Assembly (NCBI RefSeq): GCF_001983165.1
Contig: NZ_MNPU01000001.1
Location: forward strand, 490,094 to 554,093
DNA from: Pseudomonas gessardii
GTDB lineage: Bacteria; Pseudomonadota; Gammaproteobacteria; Pseudomonadales; Pseudomonadaceae
Direction of reading: 5' to 3'
DNA: 64,000 bases
Of this stretch, positions 46,715-56,533 are shown in pieces (position 1 is the stretch's first letter; each line of letters starts with the position of its first letter). The position numbers were made by a program, and so were the translations under genes. Below the pieces are notes generated by a model. It worked only from the letters and a program-made list of their open reading frames with translations, was not told where the DNA came from and searched no databases.

Positions 46715-47788
46715 ATGCTGGCTTATATTTTCCGCAGGTTGCTGCTGATCATTCCCACGTTGTTCGGCATTTTGCTGATCAACTTTGTCATCATCCAGGC
46801 CGCTCCCGGTGGCCCGGTGGAGCAAATGATCGCCAAGCTCGAAGGCTTTGAAGGCGCCACCAGCCGTATCGCCGGTGGCGGCGCCGAAGTCTCGGTGGCC
46901 GGCTCCAGCTACCGGGGGGCCCAGGGCCTGGACCCGACGCTGATCAAGGAAATCGAGAAGATGTACGGCTTCGACAAGTCGGCGCCGGAACGCTTGTGGA
47001 TCATGGTCAAGAACTACGCCCGACTGGATTTTGGCGACAGCTTTTTTCGCGATGCCAAGGTCATCGACCTGATCAAGGAAAAGATGCCGGTGTCCATTTC
47101 CCTCGGGTTATGGAGCACCCTGATCATGTACCTGGTCTCGATCCCTCTGGGGATCGCCAAGGCCACCCGCCATGGCAGCCACTTTGACGTGTGGACCAGT
47201 TCGGCCATCATCGTCGGCTATGCGATCCCGGCGTTCCTGTTTGCCATCCTGTTGATCGTGGTATTCGCCGGCGGCAGTTATTTTGACTGGTTCCCCTTGC
47301 GCGGGCTGACCTCCAACAACTTCGAGGAGCTGAGCTGGGGCGCCAAGATCCTCGACTACTTCTGGCACCTGGCGCTGCCGGTCACGGCCCTGGTGATCGG
47401 TAACTTCGCCACCATGACCCTGCTGACCAAGAACAGCTTTCTCGACGAAATCAACAAGCAGTACGTAATCACCGCCAAGGCCAAGGGCCTGACCCATCAC
47501 CGCGTGCTCTACGGCCACGTGTTCCGCAATGCCATGCTGTTGGTGATCGCCGGGTTCCCTTCGGCGTTTATCGGCATCTTCTTTACCGGCTCGCTGCTGG
47601 TGGAGGTGATCTTCTCCCTCGACGGCCTGGGCCTGATGAGCTTTGAAGCGGCGATCAACCGCGATTACCCGGTGGTGTTCGGCACCCTGTTTATCTTCAC
47701 CCTGCTGGGCCTGGTGGTGAAACTGATCGGTGACTTGACCTACACCCTGGTCGACCCCCGTATCGACTTTGAAAGCCGGGAGCATTGA
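46715..47788 (+). CDS. nppB: Peptide ABC importer permease NppB (YejB-like)
   Basis: The 357-aa integral membrane protein has an N-terminal helix ([23 protein letters not shown]), the YejB-type periplasmic insertion (about residues 30-100) and five further helices. The EAA loop that docks the ATPase contains [22 protein letters not shown]. The insertion and length (about 360 aa) are characteristic of YejB as opposed to OppB. The start is one base after the upstream stop (TGACATG). Confidence 0.94.
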   Translation: MLAYIFRRLLLIIPTLFGILLINFVIIQAAPGGPVEQMIAKLEGFEGATSRIAGGGAEVSVAGSSYRGAQGLDPTLIKEIEKMYGFDKSAPERLWIMVKNYARLDFGDSFFRDAKVIDLIKEKMPVSISLGLWSTLIMYLVSIPLGIAKATRHGSHFDVWTSSAIIVGYAIPAFLFAILLIVVFAGGSYFDWFPLRGLTSNNFEELSWGAKILDYFWHLALPVTALVIGNFATMTLLTKNSFLDEINKQYVITAKAKGLTHHRVLYGHVFRNAMLLVIAGFPSAFIGIFFTGSLLVEVIFSLDGLGLMSFEAAINRDYPVVFGTLFIFTLLGLVVKLIGDLTYTLVDPRIDFESREH

Positions 47789-47789
47789 G

Positions 47790-48809
47790 ATGACGCTATC
47801 CCCCCTCAATCGCCGCCGTTTTGAACGTTTCAAGGCCAACAAGCGTGGCTGGTGGTCGCTGTGGCTGTTCCTGATCCTGTTTGGCCTGAGCCTGGGCGCC
47901 GAGCTGATCGCCAACGACAAGCCGCTGGCGGTGCATTACGACGGTGACTGGTACTTCCCAGCGCTCAAGCGCTACCCGGAAACCACCTTCGGCGGCGAAT
48001 TCCCCCTGGAAGCCAACTACAAAAGCCCGTATATCCGCGAACTGCTCAAGGCCAAGGACGCCTGGACGCTCTGGGCGCCGATCCCCTACAGCTACCAGAG
48101 CATCAACTACGACCTGAAAGTCCCGGCCCCGGCCCCGCCGTCGGCCGACAACCTGCTGGGCACCGATGACCAGGGCCGGGATGTACTGGCGCGGGTGATC
48201 TATGGCTTTCGGATCTCGGTGCTGTTTGCCCTGACCCTCACGGTCTTGAGCTCGATCATCGGCGTGGCGGCCGGGGCCTTGCAGGGTTTCTATGGCGGCT
48301 GGGTCGACCTGGCCGGCCAGCGCTTCCTGGAAATCTGGTCGGGCTTGCCGGTGCTGTACCTGCTGATCATCCTCGCCAGCTTTGTGCAGCCCAATTTCTG
48401 GTGGCTGCTGGGGATCATGCTGCTGTTTTCCTGGATGAGCCTGGTGGACGTGGTACGCGCCGAGTTCCTGCGCGGGCGCAACCTGGAATACGTGCGCGCG
48501 GCCCGGGCCCTGGGCATGCAGAACGGCGCGATCATGTTCCGCCATATCCTGCCCAACGCCATGATCTCGACCATGACCTTTATGCCCTTCATCCTGACCG
48601 GCGCGATCGGCACCCTGACCGCCCTGGACTTCCTGGGCTTCGGCCTGCCCGCCGGTTCGCCGTCCCTGGGCGAACTGGTGGCCCAGGGCAAATCCAACCT
48701 GCAGGCGCCGTGGCTGGGCATCAGTGCCTTTGCGGTGCTGGCGATCATGTTGAGCTTGCTGGTGTTTATCGGCGAGTCCGCTCGCGATGCCTTCGACCCG
48801 AGGAAATGA
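47790..48809 (+). CDS. nppC: Peptide ABC importer permease NppC (YejE-like)
   Basis: The 339-aa permease has a first helix (WWSLWLFLILFGLSLGAELIA), a long periplasmic loop with YPETTFGGEFPLEANY, and five later helices. The loop motif LGTDDQGRDVLARVIYGFRIS and the coupling loop YVRAARALGMQNGAIMFRHILPNA are conserved in YejE/OppC proteins. ATG 47790 directly follows the upstream stop; a longer in-frame start at 47769 lies inside nppB. It forms a heterodimer with NppB in the inner membrane. Confidence 0.94.
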   Translation: MTLSPLNRRRFERFKANKRGWWSLWLFLILFGLSLGAELIANDKPLAVHYDGDWYFPALKRYPETTFGGEFPLEANYKSPYIRELLKAKDAWTLWAPIPYSYQSINYDLKVPAPAPPSADNLLGTDDQGRDVLARVIYGFRISVLFALTLTVLSSIIGVAAGALQGFYGGWVDLAGQRFLEIWSGLPVLYLLIILASFVQPNFWWLLGIMLLFSWMSLVDVVRAEFLRGRNLEYVRAARALGMQNGAIMFRHILPNAMISTMTFMPFILTGAIGTLTALDFLGFGLPAGSPSLGELVAQGKSNLQAPWLGISAFAVLAIMLSLLVFIGESARDAFDPRK

Positions 48810-48810
48810 G

Positions 48811-50421
48811 ATGAATCAGGACAATCTGATCGAAGTCCGCGACCTCAGTGTCGAGTTCGTCACCGGCGAGCAGCATCAACGCGTGGTGGAGAACATCAGT
48901 TTCGATATCCGCCGTGGTGAAACCCTGGCCCTGGTCGGCGAAAGCGGCTCCGGCAAATCGGTGACCGCCCACTCGATCCTGCGCCTGCTGCCCTACCCCC
49001 TGGCGCGGCACCCATCCGGCACCATCGAGTATGCCGGGCAGGATCTGCTGACCCTGAAAGAAAAGCCCTTGCGCCAGATTCGCGGCAACCGCATTGCGAT
49101 GATCTTCCAGGAGCCCATGACCTCGCTAAACCCGCTGCACAGCATCGAGAAGCAGATCAACGAGGTACTGGGCCTGCACAAGGGCCTGACCGGCAAGGCC
49201 GCGACCCTGCGCACCCTGGAACTGCTGGACCTGGTGGGCATCCCCGAACCGCGCAAGCGCCTCAAAGCCCTGCCCCACGAACTGTCCGGCGGCCAGCGCC
49301 AGCGGGTGATGATCGCCATGGCCCTGGCCAACGAGCCGGAACTGTTGATCGCCGATGAACCGACCACCGCCCTGGACGTGACCGTGCAGTTGAAGATCCT
49401 CGAATTGCTCAAGGAGTTGCAGGCGCGCCTGGGCATGGCGCTGCTGCTGATCAGCCATGACTTGAACCTGGTGCGGCGCATTGCCCACCGCGTGTGTGTG
49501 ATGCAGCGCGGTTGCATTGTCGAGCAGGCGTCCTGCGAGGAGCTGTTCCGCGCGCCCCGGCACCCCTACACCCAGGAACTGCTGGCCGCCGAGCCCAGTG
49601 GCGGGCCGGCGACCAATGCGATTGGCCCGCCGCTGCTGGAAGTCGACGACCTGAAGGTCTGGTTCCCGATCAAGAAAGGCTTTTTGCGCAACACCATCGA
49701 TTACGTCAAGGCGGTGGACGGCATTAACTTCAGCCTGCCCCAGGGCCAGACTCTGGGCATTGTCGGCGAAAGCGGCTCGGGCAAATCCACCCTGGGCCTG
49801 GCGATCCTGCGGTTGATCGGCAGCAAGGGCGGGATCCGTTTTGAAGGCCAGCAACTGGACCCACTGACCCAGCAACAGGTGCGGCCCTTGCGCCGGGAAA
49901 TGCAGGTAGTGTTCCAGGACCCGTTCGGCAGCCTGAGCCCGCGCATGTGCGTCAGCGAGATCGTTGGCGAAGGCTTGCGTATCCACAAGATCGGCACGGC
50001 GGCCGAGCAGGAGGCGGCGATTATCGCGGCGCTCCAGGAGGTCGGGCTGGACCCGCAGACCCGCCATCGTTACCCCCACGAATTCTCCGGCGGCCAACGC
50101 CAACGCATCGCCATCGCCCGCGCCCTGGTGCTCAAGCCACGCCTGATCCTGCTGGACGAACCCACCTCGGCCCTGGACCGCACGGTGCAGCGCCAGGTGG
50201 TGGAACTGCTGCGCAACCTGCAGGCCAAGTACAACCTGACCTACCTGTTTATCAGCCACGACCTGGCGGTGGTCAAAGCCTTGAGCCATCAGTTGATGGT
50301 GGTCAAACAGGGCCAGGTGGTGGAACAGGGGGATGCCAAGGCGATCTTCGCCAATCCGCAGCATGCCTATACCCGACAGTTGCTGGAGGCTGCCTTCCTG
50401 GTGCCGACCTCCCGGATCTGA
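48811..50421 (+). CDS. nppD: Peptide ABC importer ATPase NppD (YejF-like, two nucleotide-binding domains)
   Basis: The 536-aa protein holds two ABC ATPase domains in one chain. Walker A GESGSGKS occurs in both halves. The signatures are ELSGGQRQR and EFSGGQRQR, and Walker B strands are LLIADEPTTALD and LILLDEPTSALD. An oligopeptide-type C-terminal extension follows each domain (HPYTQELLAAEP, HAYTRQLLEA). This fused arrangement is typical of YejF. The start follows the nppC stop by one base. In P. aeruginosa fabI comes next; here a REPIN and an iron-uptake module follow instead, so synteny ends. Confidence 0.95.
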   Translation: MNQDNLIEVRDLSVEFVTGEQHQRVVENISFDIRRGETLALVGESGSGKSVTAHSILRLLPYPLARHPSGTIEYAGQDLLTLKEKPLRQIRGNRIAMIFQEPMTSLNPLHSIEKQINEVLGLHKGLTGKAATLRTLELLDLVGIPEPRKRLKALPHELSGGQRQRVMIAMALANEPELLIADEPTTALDVTVQLKILELLKELQARLGMALLLISHDLNLVRRIAHRVCVMQRGCIVEQASCEELFRAPRHPYTQELLAAEPSGGPATNAIGPPLLEVDDLKVWFPIKKGFLRNTIDYVKAVDGINFSLPQGQTLGIVGESGSGKSTLGLAILRLIGSKGGIRFEGQQLDPLTQQQVRPLRREMQVVFQDPFGSLSPRMCVSEIVGEGLRIHKIGTAAEQEAAIIAALQEVGLDPQTRHRYPHEFSGGQRQRIAIARALVLKPRLILLDEPTSALDRTVQRQVVELLRNLQAKYNLTYLFISHDLAVVKALSHQLMVVKQGQVVEQGDAKAIFANPQHAYTRQLLEAAFLVPTSRI

Positions 50422-50459
50422 CCTGTCATGCCAGGGGTCAAGATCCACCGCTGATCCCC

Positions 50460-50549
50460 TGTGGGAGCTGGCTTGCCTGCGATAGCGGTGGGCCAGCCAA
50501 TTGGGATGTTGCCTGTACCGCCGCTATCGCAGGCAAGCCAGCTCCCACA
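50460..50549. repeat. REPIN downstream of nppD
   Basis: Arms TGTGGGAGCTGGCTTGCCTG at 50460 onward and the inverse at 50521-50549 pair over about 28 bases with an internal 30-base loop. Arm sequence is the same variant as the REPIN at 1303-1392. It lies just beyond the npp operon and may protect its 3' end. Confidence 0.92.
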
Positions 50550-50589
50550 TTTGATTTGTGCAGCTCTGCAGGCAAAGCCTTTCGCAAAA

Positions 50590-50608
50590 GCAAACCAATA
50601 TCATTTGC
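50590..50608 (+). promoter_or_regulatory. Candidate Fur box before the FecI-like sigma gene
   Basis: GCAAACCAATATCATTTGC is a 19-base imperfect palindrome (outer GCAAA/TTTGC, inner AATATCATT) with the size and AATxxCATT core of a Fur site, about 75-90 bases upstream of the sigma factor start. Iron-starvation sigma genes are normally Fur-repressed, which supports the call; match to consensus is partial. Confidence 0.5.
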
Positions 50609-50681
50609 GCTGCTCGCAGGCCTTTGCTTTAATCGCGACCAATTCCTATTCACATCATGGCATCCGCGCCGGTTGGATATT

Positions 50682-51203
50682 GTGTCGACCTCCCCCACTT
50701 CGTTCAGCCAGCTCTACGGCAGCCACCATTCCTGGCTGCTCGGCCTGTTGCGCCGGCGCCTGAGCAATCGCTGGGATGCCGCCGACCTGGCGCAAGACAC
50801 CTTTATCCGCGTACTCAAGCGCCCGCCCGACCAGGCCTGCGCCATGCGCGAGCGTTCGTACCTGGCCACCATCGCCCGTGGCCTGTGCATCGACCACTGG
50901 CGCCGGCGCCAACTGGAGCAGGCCTGGCTGCAAAGCCTCGCCGACCGTCCGCAAGCGGTGCAGCCATCGCCGGAGCAGCGGGCGATTATCGTCGAAACCC
51001 TGTACGAGGTAGACGCCATGCTTGCGCGCCTACCGCGCAAGGTCAGCGATGCGTTCCTGCTGGCGCAACTGCATGGCATGACCTACAAGCAAATCGCCCT
51101 ACAGCTGGGAGTCTGTGAGCGCATGGTGAAAAAATACATGGCCCAGGCGCTGTTGCACTGCGCGGTGCTGGAAGCCGAACTCGACGGGTTGCTGGTGGAA
51201 TGA
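50682..51203 (+). CDS. FecI-like ECF sigma factor
   Basis: The 173-aa protein has ECF sigma regions 2 and 4: FSQLYGSHHSWLLGLLRRRL, then DAADLAQDTFIRVLK (region 2.2-2.3), YLATIARGLCIDHWRRR, and the C-terminal helix-turn-helix LPRKVSDAFLLAQLHGMTYKQIA. It directs RNA polymerase to its receptor gene when the cognate receptor binds its siderophore. It probably starts at GTG 50682; no ATG lies in frame between the last upstream stop-free coding and region 2. The stop overlaps the fecR start by four bases. Confidence 0.9.
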   Translation: MSTSPTSFSQLYGSHHSWLLGLLRRRLSNRWDAADLAQDTFIRVLKRPPDQACAMRERSYLATIARGLCIDHWRRRQLEQAWLQSLADRPQAVQPSPEQRAIIVETLYEVDAMLARLPRKVSDAFLLAQLHGMTYKQIALQLGVCERMVKKYMAQALLHCAVLEAELDGLLVE

Positions 51204-52168
51204 CCCCCGCCGGCAAACTCAGCCACGCCAGCCTGCAACAGGCCGCCCACTGGTATGTGCGCCTGCAAGACCCGCAAGGCGACAGCCAGGCGCAACAGCA
51301 CTGGCAAGCCTGGCTGGGGCAGAACCCCGAGCACCAGGCCGCCTGGCGTTACGTCGAGCGCGTCAGCCAACGCTTCGCGCCCCTGGCCGACGAGCCCATC
51401 GGCGCCGGCCGTGCCCTGCGCAGCACCCGGCGGCAAACCCTCAAGACGCTGTTGGTGCTGGGCGCAGGTTCAGCCTTGGCCTGGGGCACCTGGCGCGGCA
51501 CTGCCCTGCCCCGGGTGGTCGGCGGCTGGAGCGCCGACTACGCCACGGCCAGTGGCGAAATCCGCGACACCTTGCTTGGCGACGGCACGCATATCTGGCT
51601 CAACGCGCTAAGCGCCATGGATGTACGCTTCGACGCGCACCAGCGCCTGTTGCACCTGCGCTTTGGCGAAGTGCTGATCGACACCGCCAAGGATCTCCAG
51701 CGCCCGCTCCTGGTCGACACCGCGCACGGCCGCCTGCGTGCCCTGGGCACGCGCTTCAGTGTGTTGCAGGGCGAGGACGGCACCACGCTGAATGTCTTCG
51801 ACGGTCGGGTAGAAGTGCGCACCGCCGATGGGCAGCAGGTGCGCATTATCGAGTCCGGGCAACAGGCGGTGTTCGATCGCCACAGCATCCGCAGCCCGCT
51901 AGCGGCATCAGCCACCCGCGAGGCCTGGAGCCGTGGCGTGCTGTTGGCCGACAACCTGCCCCTGGGCCAATTGATCGGCGAACTCAACCGCTACTGCCGC
52001 GGCCACCTGGGGTGCGATCCGGCAGTGGCCCATTTGCCGGTGATGGGCTCGTTCCCGCTCAAGGACAGCGAACATGCGCTGCGGCTGCTGGAGGCGGCGT
52101 TGCCGATCCAAGTGGACCGGCTGATGCCGTGGTGGGTCAGCGTGGGGCCGAAAACACACGCGACCTGA
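51200..52168 (+). CDS. FecR-like transmembrane sigma regulator
   Basis: The 322-aa protein has the FecR order: a cytoplasmic N-terminal DUF4880 segment (ASLQQAAHWYVRLQDPQGD, then HQAAWRYVERV), one transmembrane helix (TLLVLGAGSALAWGTW, about residue 92-108), and a periplasmic FecR domain. The periplasmic part carries TLLGDGTHIWLNALSAMDV and LGTRFSVLQGEDGTTLNVFDG. A C-terminal STN-contacting region ends near GSFPLKDSEHALRLLEAAL. It senses the receptor's N-terminal signalling domain and activates the sigma factor. Confidence 0.92.
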   Translation: MTPAGKLSHASLQQAAHWYVRLQDPQGDSQAQQHWQAWLGQNPEHQAAWRYVERVSQRFAPLADEPIGAGRALRSTRRQTLKTLLVLGAGSALAWGTWRGTALPRVVGGWSADYATASGEIRDTLLGDGTHIWLNALSAMDVRFDAHQRLLHLRFGEVLIDTAKDLQRPLLVDTAHGRLRALGTRFSVLQGEDGTTLNVFDGRVEVRTADGQQVRIIESGQQAVFDRHSIRSPLAASATREAWSRGVLLADNLPLGQLIGELNRYCRGHLGCDPAVAHLPVMGSFPLKDSEHALRLLEAALPIQVDRLMPWWVSVGPKTHAT

Positions 52169-52285
52169 TGCCTTGGCCCAAATGGGCGAGCACATTTTTT
52201 TTGCCCCTCCAGTTCCCCTTTTCGACGTTCGTTCGGTTAACCCAGCAGACGCTTTCATATTCGCCGAACCCGTAGGGAACCTTCC

Positions 52286-54754
52286 ATGCCGCAACCCGCT
52301 GCTTTCACTGTGCGCCCCCTGGCGCTGGCCATCACCGCGACCCTGCTCTGCCTGGGCCCACTCCACGTGCAGGCGGCGCAAACGCCAGCGACCCAGGAAA
52401 CCACCCGCAGCTACAATATCGGCGCCGGATCGCTGGTCAGCGTGCTGAACCGCTTTGCCGAGCAATCGGGGATTTTTATCGCCGGCCACAACAGCCTGGC
52501 CGCCGGGAAAAACAGCCCCGGCCTCAGCGGCAGCTTCTCCCCCACCGGCGGTTTGCAGCAGCTGTTGCAAGGCAGCGGTTTGCAGGCCCGGCCCCAGGGC
52601 AACCAGGGTTATGTGCTGGAGCTGGCGCCGCTCAATACCGGCGAACTGGAACTGGGCGCCACCACCATTTCCGGCGTGAACCTGGGGGCCACCACCGAAG
52701 ACAGCCACGCCTACACCACCGGCTCGATGGCCTCGGCCACCGGCCTGCCGCTGTCGATCCGTGAGACACCGCAGTCGGTCACCGTGATCACCCGCCAGCA
52801 GATGGATGACCAGGGCTCCAACAGCATCGCCGACACCCTGCGCCGCGCCCCGGGCATCAGCGTGCAGAACTACGACAGCGAGCGCTGGGAGTTCTCCAGC
52901 CGCGGCCTGCCGATCACCAACTTCCAGTACGACGGCGTCAACTCCACCTACGACGGCGTGTATGACTACGGCACCACCAGCACCGACATGGCGGTGTACG
53001 ACCGCCTGGAAATCATCAAGGGCTCAGCGGGCCTGATGAGCGGCTCGGGCGACCCTTCGGCCACGGTCAACCTGATCCGCAAAAAGCCCACCCGCGACTT
53101 CAAGGCCTCGGTCACCGGCACCGTGGGCTCCTGGGACAACTACCGCACCGAAGGCGATATCTCCGGGCCGCTGACCGAATCGGGCAATGTGCGTGGACGC
53201 TTTGTCGGGGTTTATCAGGATCGTTCGTCGTACCTGGACCACTACCAGCACACCAAGGACATTGCCTACGGCATCCTCGAAGCCGATCTGACCCCCGACA
53301 CCCTGCTGACCTTCGGTATCGACCAACAGGACACCCGCTCCCGAGGCGCCAGCTGGGCCGGGTTCCCGATGTACTTCAGCAACGGCAATCGCACGAACTT
53401 CTCGCGCTCGTTCAACCCGGCCGCCGACTGGAGCCGCCGCGACTTCCAGAACCAGACGATTTTCGCCTCGGTGCAACAACAACTGGCCAACGACTGGTCG
53501 CTCAAAGTCAGCCTGGACCGCAAGCGCAGCCAGCACGACACCCTGCTCGCCTCGGCCAGTGGCGGCAACCCCGACCAGGCCAGCGGCGACGGCATGTACA
53601 TGTTCATGGGCAAGTACAAGGGCGACCAGGTGCAGAACACCCTCGACGTCAACCTCAACGGCCCGTTCAGCCTGTTTGGCCGCGAACATGAGTTGATCAT
53701 GGGCTTTATGGCGACCCGCTCGAAACAGGACGTGCCGGTCTACGGCTCGATCTACCCGCCGGTGGGCGGCAGCATCTATGACTGGCGCGGCGAATACCCC
53801 AAGCCGGATATCCCGCGCAGTGGCCAGAACGATATTGTGCAACGCCAGACCGGCGCCTACCTGGCAACCCGCCTCAAACCCACCGATGACCTGTCGGTGA
53901 TCCTCGGCACCCGCGTCAGCAATTTCAGCAACACCGATAACACCGACTTCTACGCGCCAACCGCCACCGACAACCGCACAAGCTATAAACAAACCGGTGT
54001 GGTGACGCCCTACGCCGGGGTGGTCTACGACCTCAACGATATCTGGTCGGTCTACGGCAGCTACACCAAGATCTACCGGCCGCAGAACAGCAAGGATGCC
54101 GAGCGCAAATTGCTCGACGCAATTGAAGGCGACACCTACGAAGCCGGGCTCAAGGCGGCCTTTTACGATGGCCGCCTGAATGCCAGCTTCGCCGCGTTCC
54201 GCATCGAACAGGACAATGTCGCGCAATACGTCTCGGGCTTTGAAAGCGACTCGATCTATCGCCCGATTGCCGGCGCCACCACCAAGGGCTTTGAAGTGGA
54301 ACTGGCCGGCGAAGTGCTGGAGGGCTGGAATGTCTCGGCCGGCTACACCTACCAGCACACCCGCGATGCCAACGACGACTACGTCTACGGCTCGGTGCTG
54401 CAAACCACCACGCCGCAGCAAGTGGTGCGCCTGTTCAACACCTACCGCCTGCCGGGCGCACTGGACAAGGTGACCCTCGGGGCCGGGGTCAACTGGCAGA
54501 GCGAGTTCTTCGGCAATGTGTTCCAGCCCAACCCGAATGACACGGTCAACTTCGGCCAATACGCGCGCATCACCCAGGACAGCTACTACCTGGTAGACCT
54601 GATGGCGCGTTATCGCTTCAACGAGCACTTGAGCACCACGTTGAACGTGAAGAACGCCTTCGACAAAAAGTACTACACCGGCCTGGGCAACTTCGGCACC
54701 GGCTTCTACGGCGAGCCACGCAGCCTGCAACTGGCCACGCGCTGGGACTTCTAA
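52286..54754 (+). CDS. TonB-dependent siderophore receptor with STN signalling domain
   Basis: The 822-aa outer-membrane receptor has a signal peptide (cut near QAA, residue 32) and an STN domain (about 40-115: YNIGAGSLVSVLNRFAEQSGIF). A plug follows (SIRETPQSVTVITRQQMDDQG, SRGLPITNFQYDGVNSTYDG), then a 22-strand barrel ending LQLATRWDF. The STN domain shows that it signals to the FecR/FecI pair upstream. Barrel features such as FFGNVFQPNPNDTVNFGQYA resemble hydroxamate/ferrichrome-type receptors (FhuE/FoxA/FpvB), but the ligand is not certain. Confidence 0.93.
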   Translation: MPQPAAFTVRPLALAITATLLCLGPLHVQAAQTPATQETTRSYNIGAGSLVSVLNRFAEQSGIFIAGHNSLAAGKNSPGLSGSFSPTGGLQQLLQGSGLQARPQGNQGYVLELAPLNTGELELGATTISGVNLGATTEDSHAYTTGSMASATGLPLSIRETPQSVTVITRQQMDDQGSNSIADTLRRAPGISVQNYDSERWEFSSRGLPITNFQYDGVNSTYDGVYDYGTTSTDMAVYDRLEIIKGSAGLMSGSGDPSATVNLIRKKPTRDFKASVTGTVGSWDNYRTEGDISGPLTESGNVRGRFVGVYQDRSSYLDHYQHTKDIAYGILEADLTPDTLLTFGIDQQDTRSRGASWAGFPMYFSNGNRTNFSRSFNPAADWSRRDFQNQTIFASVQQQLANDWSLKVSLDRKRSQHDTLLASASGGNPDQASGDGMYMFMGKYKGDQVQNTLDVNLNGPFSLFGREHELIMGFMATRSKQDVPVYGSIYPPVGGSIYDWRGEYPKPDIPRSGQNDIVQRQTGAYLATRLKPTDDLSVILGTRVSNFSNTDNTDFYAPTATDNRTSYKQTGVVTPYAGVVYDLNDIWSVYGSYTKIYRPQNSKDAERKLLDAIEGDTYEAGLKAAFYDGRLNASFAAFRIEQDNVAQYVSGFESDSIYRPIAGATTKGFEVELAGEVLEGWNVSAGYTYQHTRDANDDYVYGSVLQTTTPQQVVRLFNTYRLPGALDKVTLGAGVNWQSEFFGNVFQPNPNDTVNFGQYARITQDSYYLVDLMARYRFNEHLSTTLNVKNAFDKKYYTGLGNFGTGFYGEPRSLQLATRWDF

Positions 54755-54831
54755 CCTCCCCCTAGGGATAGGATGGGCGGCGTATTGTGTGCAATCATCG
54801 GGGCCCTACACGGTTCCCCGGAGATTGCATC

Positions 54832-55653
54832 ATGTCGCTGCCCGACCTGGCCGCCCCGCGTTTCTGGCGGGATCCTCGCCTGCCGTTTATCGAGGCGCGC
54901 ACCATCGATGATGGGCGCAAGGTCTGCTACACCCGGCATGCCCACGACCATTTCTCGATTGGCGCGATCACCGCCGGGCAGAGCCTGTATCTCCATGGCA
55001 CGGACACTTTCCAGGTCCACAGCGGCACCGTGGTGCTGATGAACCCTGGCGACGTGCACGCCTGCAACCCTCTCGACGACCAGCCCTGGTCGTATCACAT
55101 GCTCTACATCGACACGCCTTGGCTGACCGAGCTGCAACACCAGTTGGGGTTTGCCAGCCACTTGGGTTTTCGCCGCTTCGACGCCACCCATACTGCTGAC
55201 CCGCTGCTGTTTGCCGGCCTGCTGGAACTGTACGCCGTGCTGATCGACGAACACGCCGCCGCCCTGCACAAACACAGCGCCGTGGTGCGCTTTTTCACGG
55301 CGGTGCAAACGCGCCTGAACCCGGCGGCGTTGCCTGCGCGGGAGGTCAATCACAAGCTGGAACGCGCCGCCGAGTACATCCGCGAGCACTGCACCGAAGC
55401 GCTGAAACTGGAAACGATCTGCCAGGCGGCGCAGCTGTCGCCGTCGTACCTGATCCGGGCCTTCAAACAGGCTTATGGCATGACGCCCCATGCGTTCCTG
55501 ATCAACCAGCGCGTGCAGTTTGCGCGCAACCAACTGCGTAGCGGCCAGTTGATTGCCGATGTGGCACTGGCCGCCGGTTTTGCCGACCAGGCGCATCTGC
55601 AGCGCACGTTCAAACAACACCTGGCAGCCACGCCGGGGCAGTATCGCGGCTGA
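54832..55653 (+). CDS. AraC-family transcriptional regulator
   Basis: The 273-aa protein has an N-terminal cupin ligand-binding half (RHAHDHFSIGAITAGQS, then VVLMNPGDVHACNP) and a C-terminal AraC double helix-turn-helix (LKLETICQAAQLSPSYLIRAF and DVALAAGFADQAHLQRTF). ATG 54832 follows GGAG eight bases upstream; a longer frame from 54787 lacks this. The convergent neighbour is a LysE exporter, two bases between the stops. AraC-cupin regulators of this kind often control amino-acid or small-molecule exporters, so the pair may be linked. Confidence 0.9.
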   Translation: MSLPDLAAPRFWRDPRLPFIEARTIDDGRKVCYTRHAHDHFSIGAITAGQSLYLHGTDTFQVHSGTVVLMNPGDVHACNPLDDQPWSYHMLYIDTPWLTELQHQLGFASHLGFRRFDATHTADPLLFAGLLELYAVLIDEHAAALHKHSAVVRFFTAVQTRLNPAALPAREVNHKLERAAEYIREHCTEALKLETICQAAQLSPSYLIRAFKQAYGMTPHAFLINQRVQFARNQLRSGQLIADVALAAGFADQAHLQRTFKQHLAATPGQYRG

Positions 55654-55654
55654 C

Positions 55655-56242
55655 TCATGCCAGCAGCAGGTACGCCACGCTGATCACCAGCAACAGCGCC
55701 ATGGCCCGGTTGAACAGGCGCATGCCCCGGGCATTGCCAAGGTAACGGCGAAAGAACGTGCCCACATACGCCCAGCACGCCACCGACAGGTAGCAAATCA
55801 CCAGGTACACCGCCGCCAGCTGCCACACACGCGCAGCCTCACCGTCAGCGGCAAACAGGCCCATGCCCGCCACACACGCCAGCCAGGCCTTGGGGTTGAG
55901 CCATTGCATCACCGCGCCATACAGCATCGACGGTGCAGCCGCCGCGTCTTGCGCCTCCAGCTGGCCATCATCCATCGCCAGCTTGTAGGCCATATACAGC
56001 AGGAATACGACCCCACCCCACTGGATGCCCTGGGTCAGGATCGGCCAACGCACCAGCAGCTCATGCAGGCCCAGGCCAATCAACACCAACAGCAACGTAA
56101 ACCCCAGCGCCGCGCCGGCCACGTGTTTCTGGCTGGCGGCAAACCCAAAGCGCGCGCCCGAGCCGAGGGCGACCACATTGACCGGGCCGGGGGTAATGGA
56201 GGTCGCCAGGGCGAAGGCGGCCATGGACATGAGCAAACTCAT
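55655..56242 (-). CDS. LysE/RhtB-family exporter
   Basis: The 195-aa membrane protein has six predicted helices and the LysE signature near the start (ATSITPGPVNVVALGSGARFG). LLYMAYKLAM and MQWLNPKAWLACVAGMGLF are conserved in the family. LysE/RhtB proteins export amino acids such as lysine, arginine, homoserine or threonine. The adjacent AraC gene is convergent. The substrate cannot be inferred. Confidence 0.92.
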   Translation of the reverse strand: MSLLMSMAAFALATSITPGPVNVVALGSGARFGFAASQKHVAGAALGFTLLLVLIGLGLHELLVRWPILTQGIQWGGVVFLLYMAYKLAMDDGQLEAQDAAAAPSMLYGAVMQWLNPKAWLACVAGMGLFAADGEAARVWQLAAVYLVICYLSVACWAYVGTFFRRYLGNARGMRLFNRAMALLLVISVAYLLLA

Positions 56243-56533
56243 TGCACTTCCTTTTTTGTAATGACAGGGGGACAGGCCTGTACGCTACGTTCCTGTAGCC
56301 AGTGCGTATTGAAGAAAATGCCCCTTGGCAGCGCAGCCAAATCGCCGCTCCGGCTGTGAGGCTGTCGATAAATCCAGGATACTGCTAGATACGCCATCCC
56401 ATGGTCACTCAGGCAACAGAAACTCGCCCGATAGAGAACACACGACAGGTTATAGAGTGAGTTGGGAAAGAGATTCCCGATAACAAAAAATTAGGATTAT
56501 TTAAATATTCCGCAAACAGTAAATCAGCGTATT

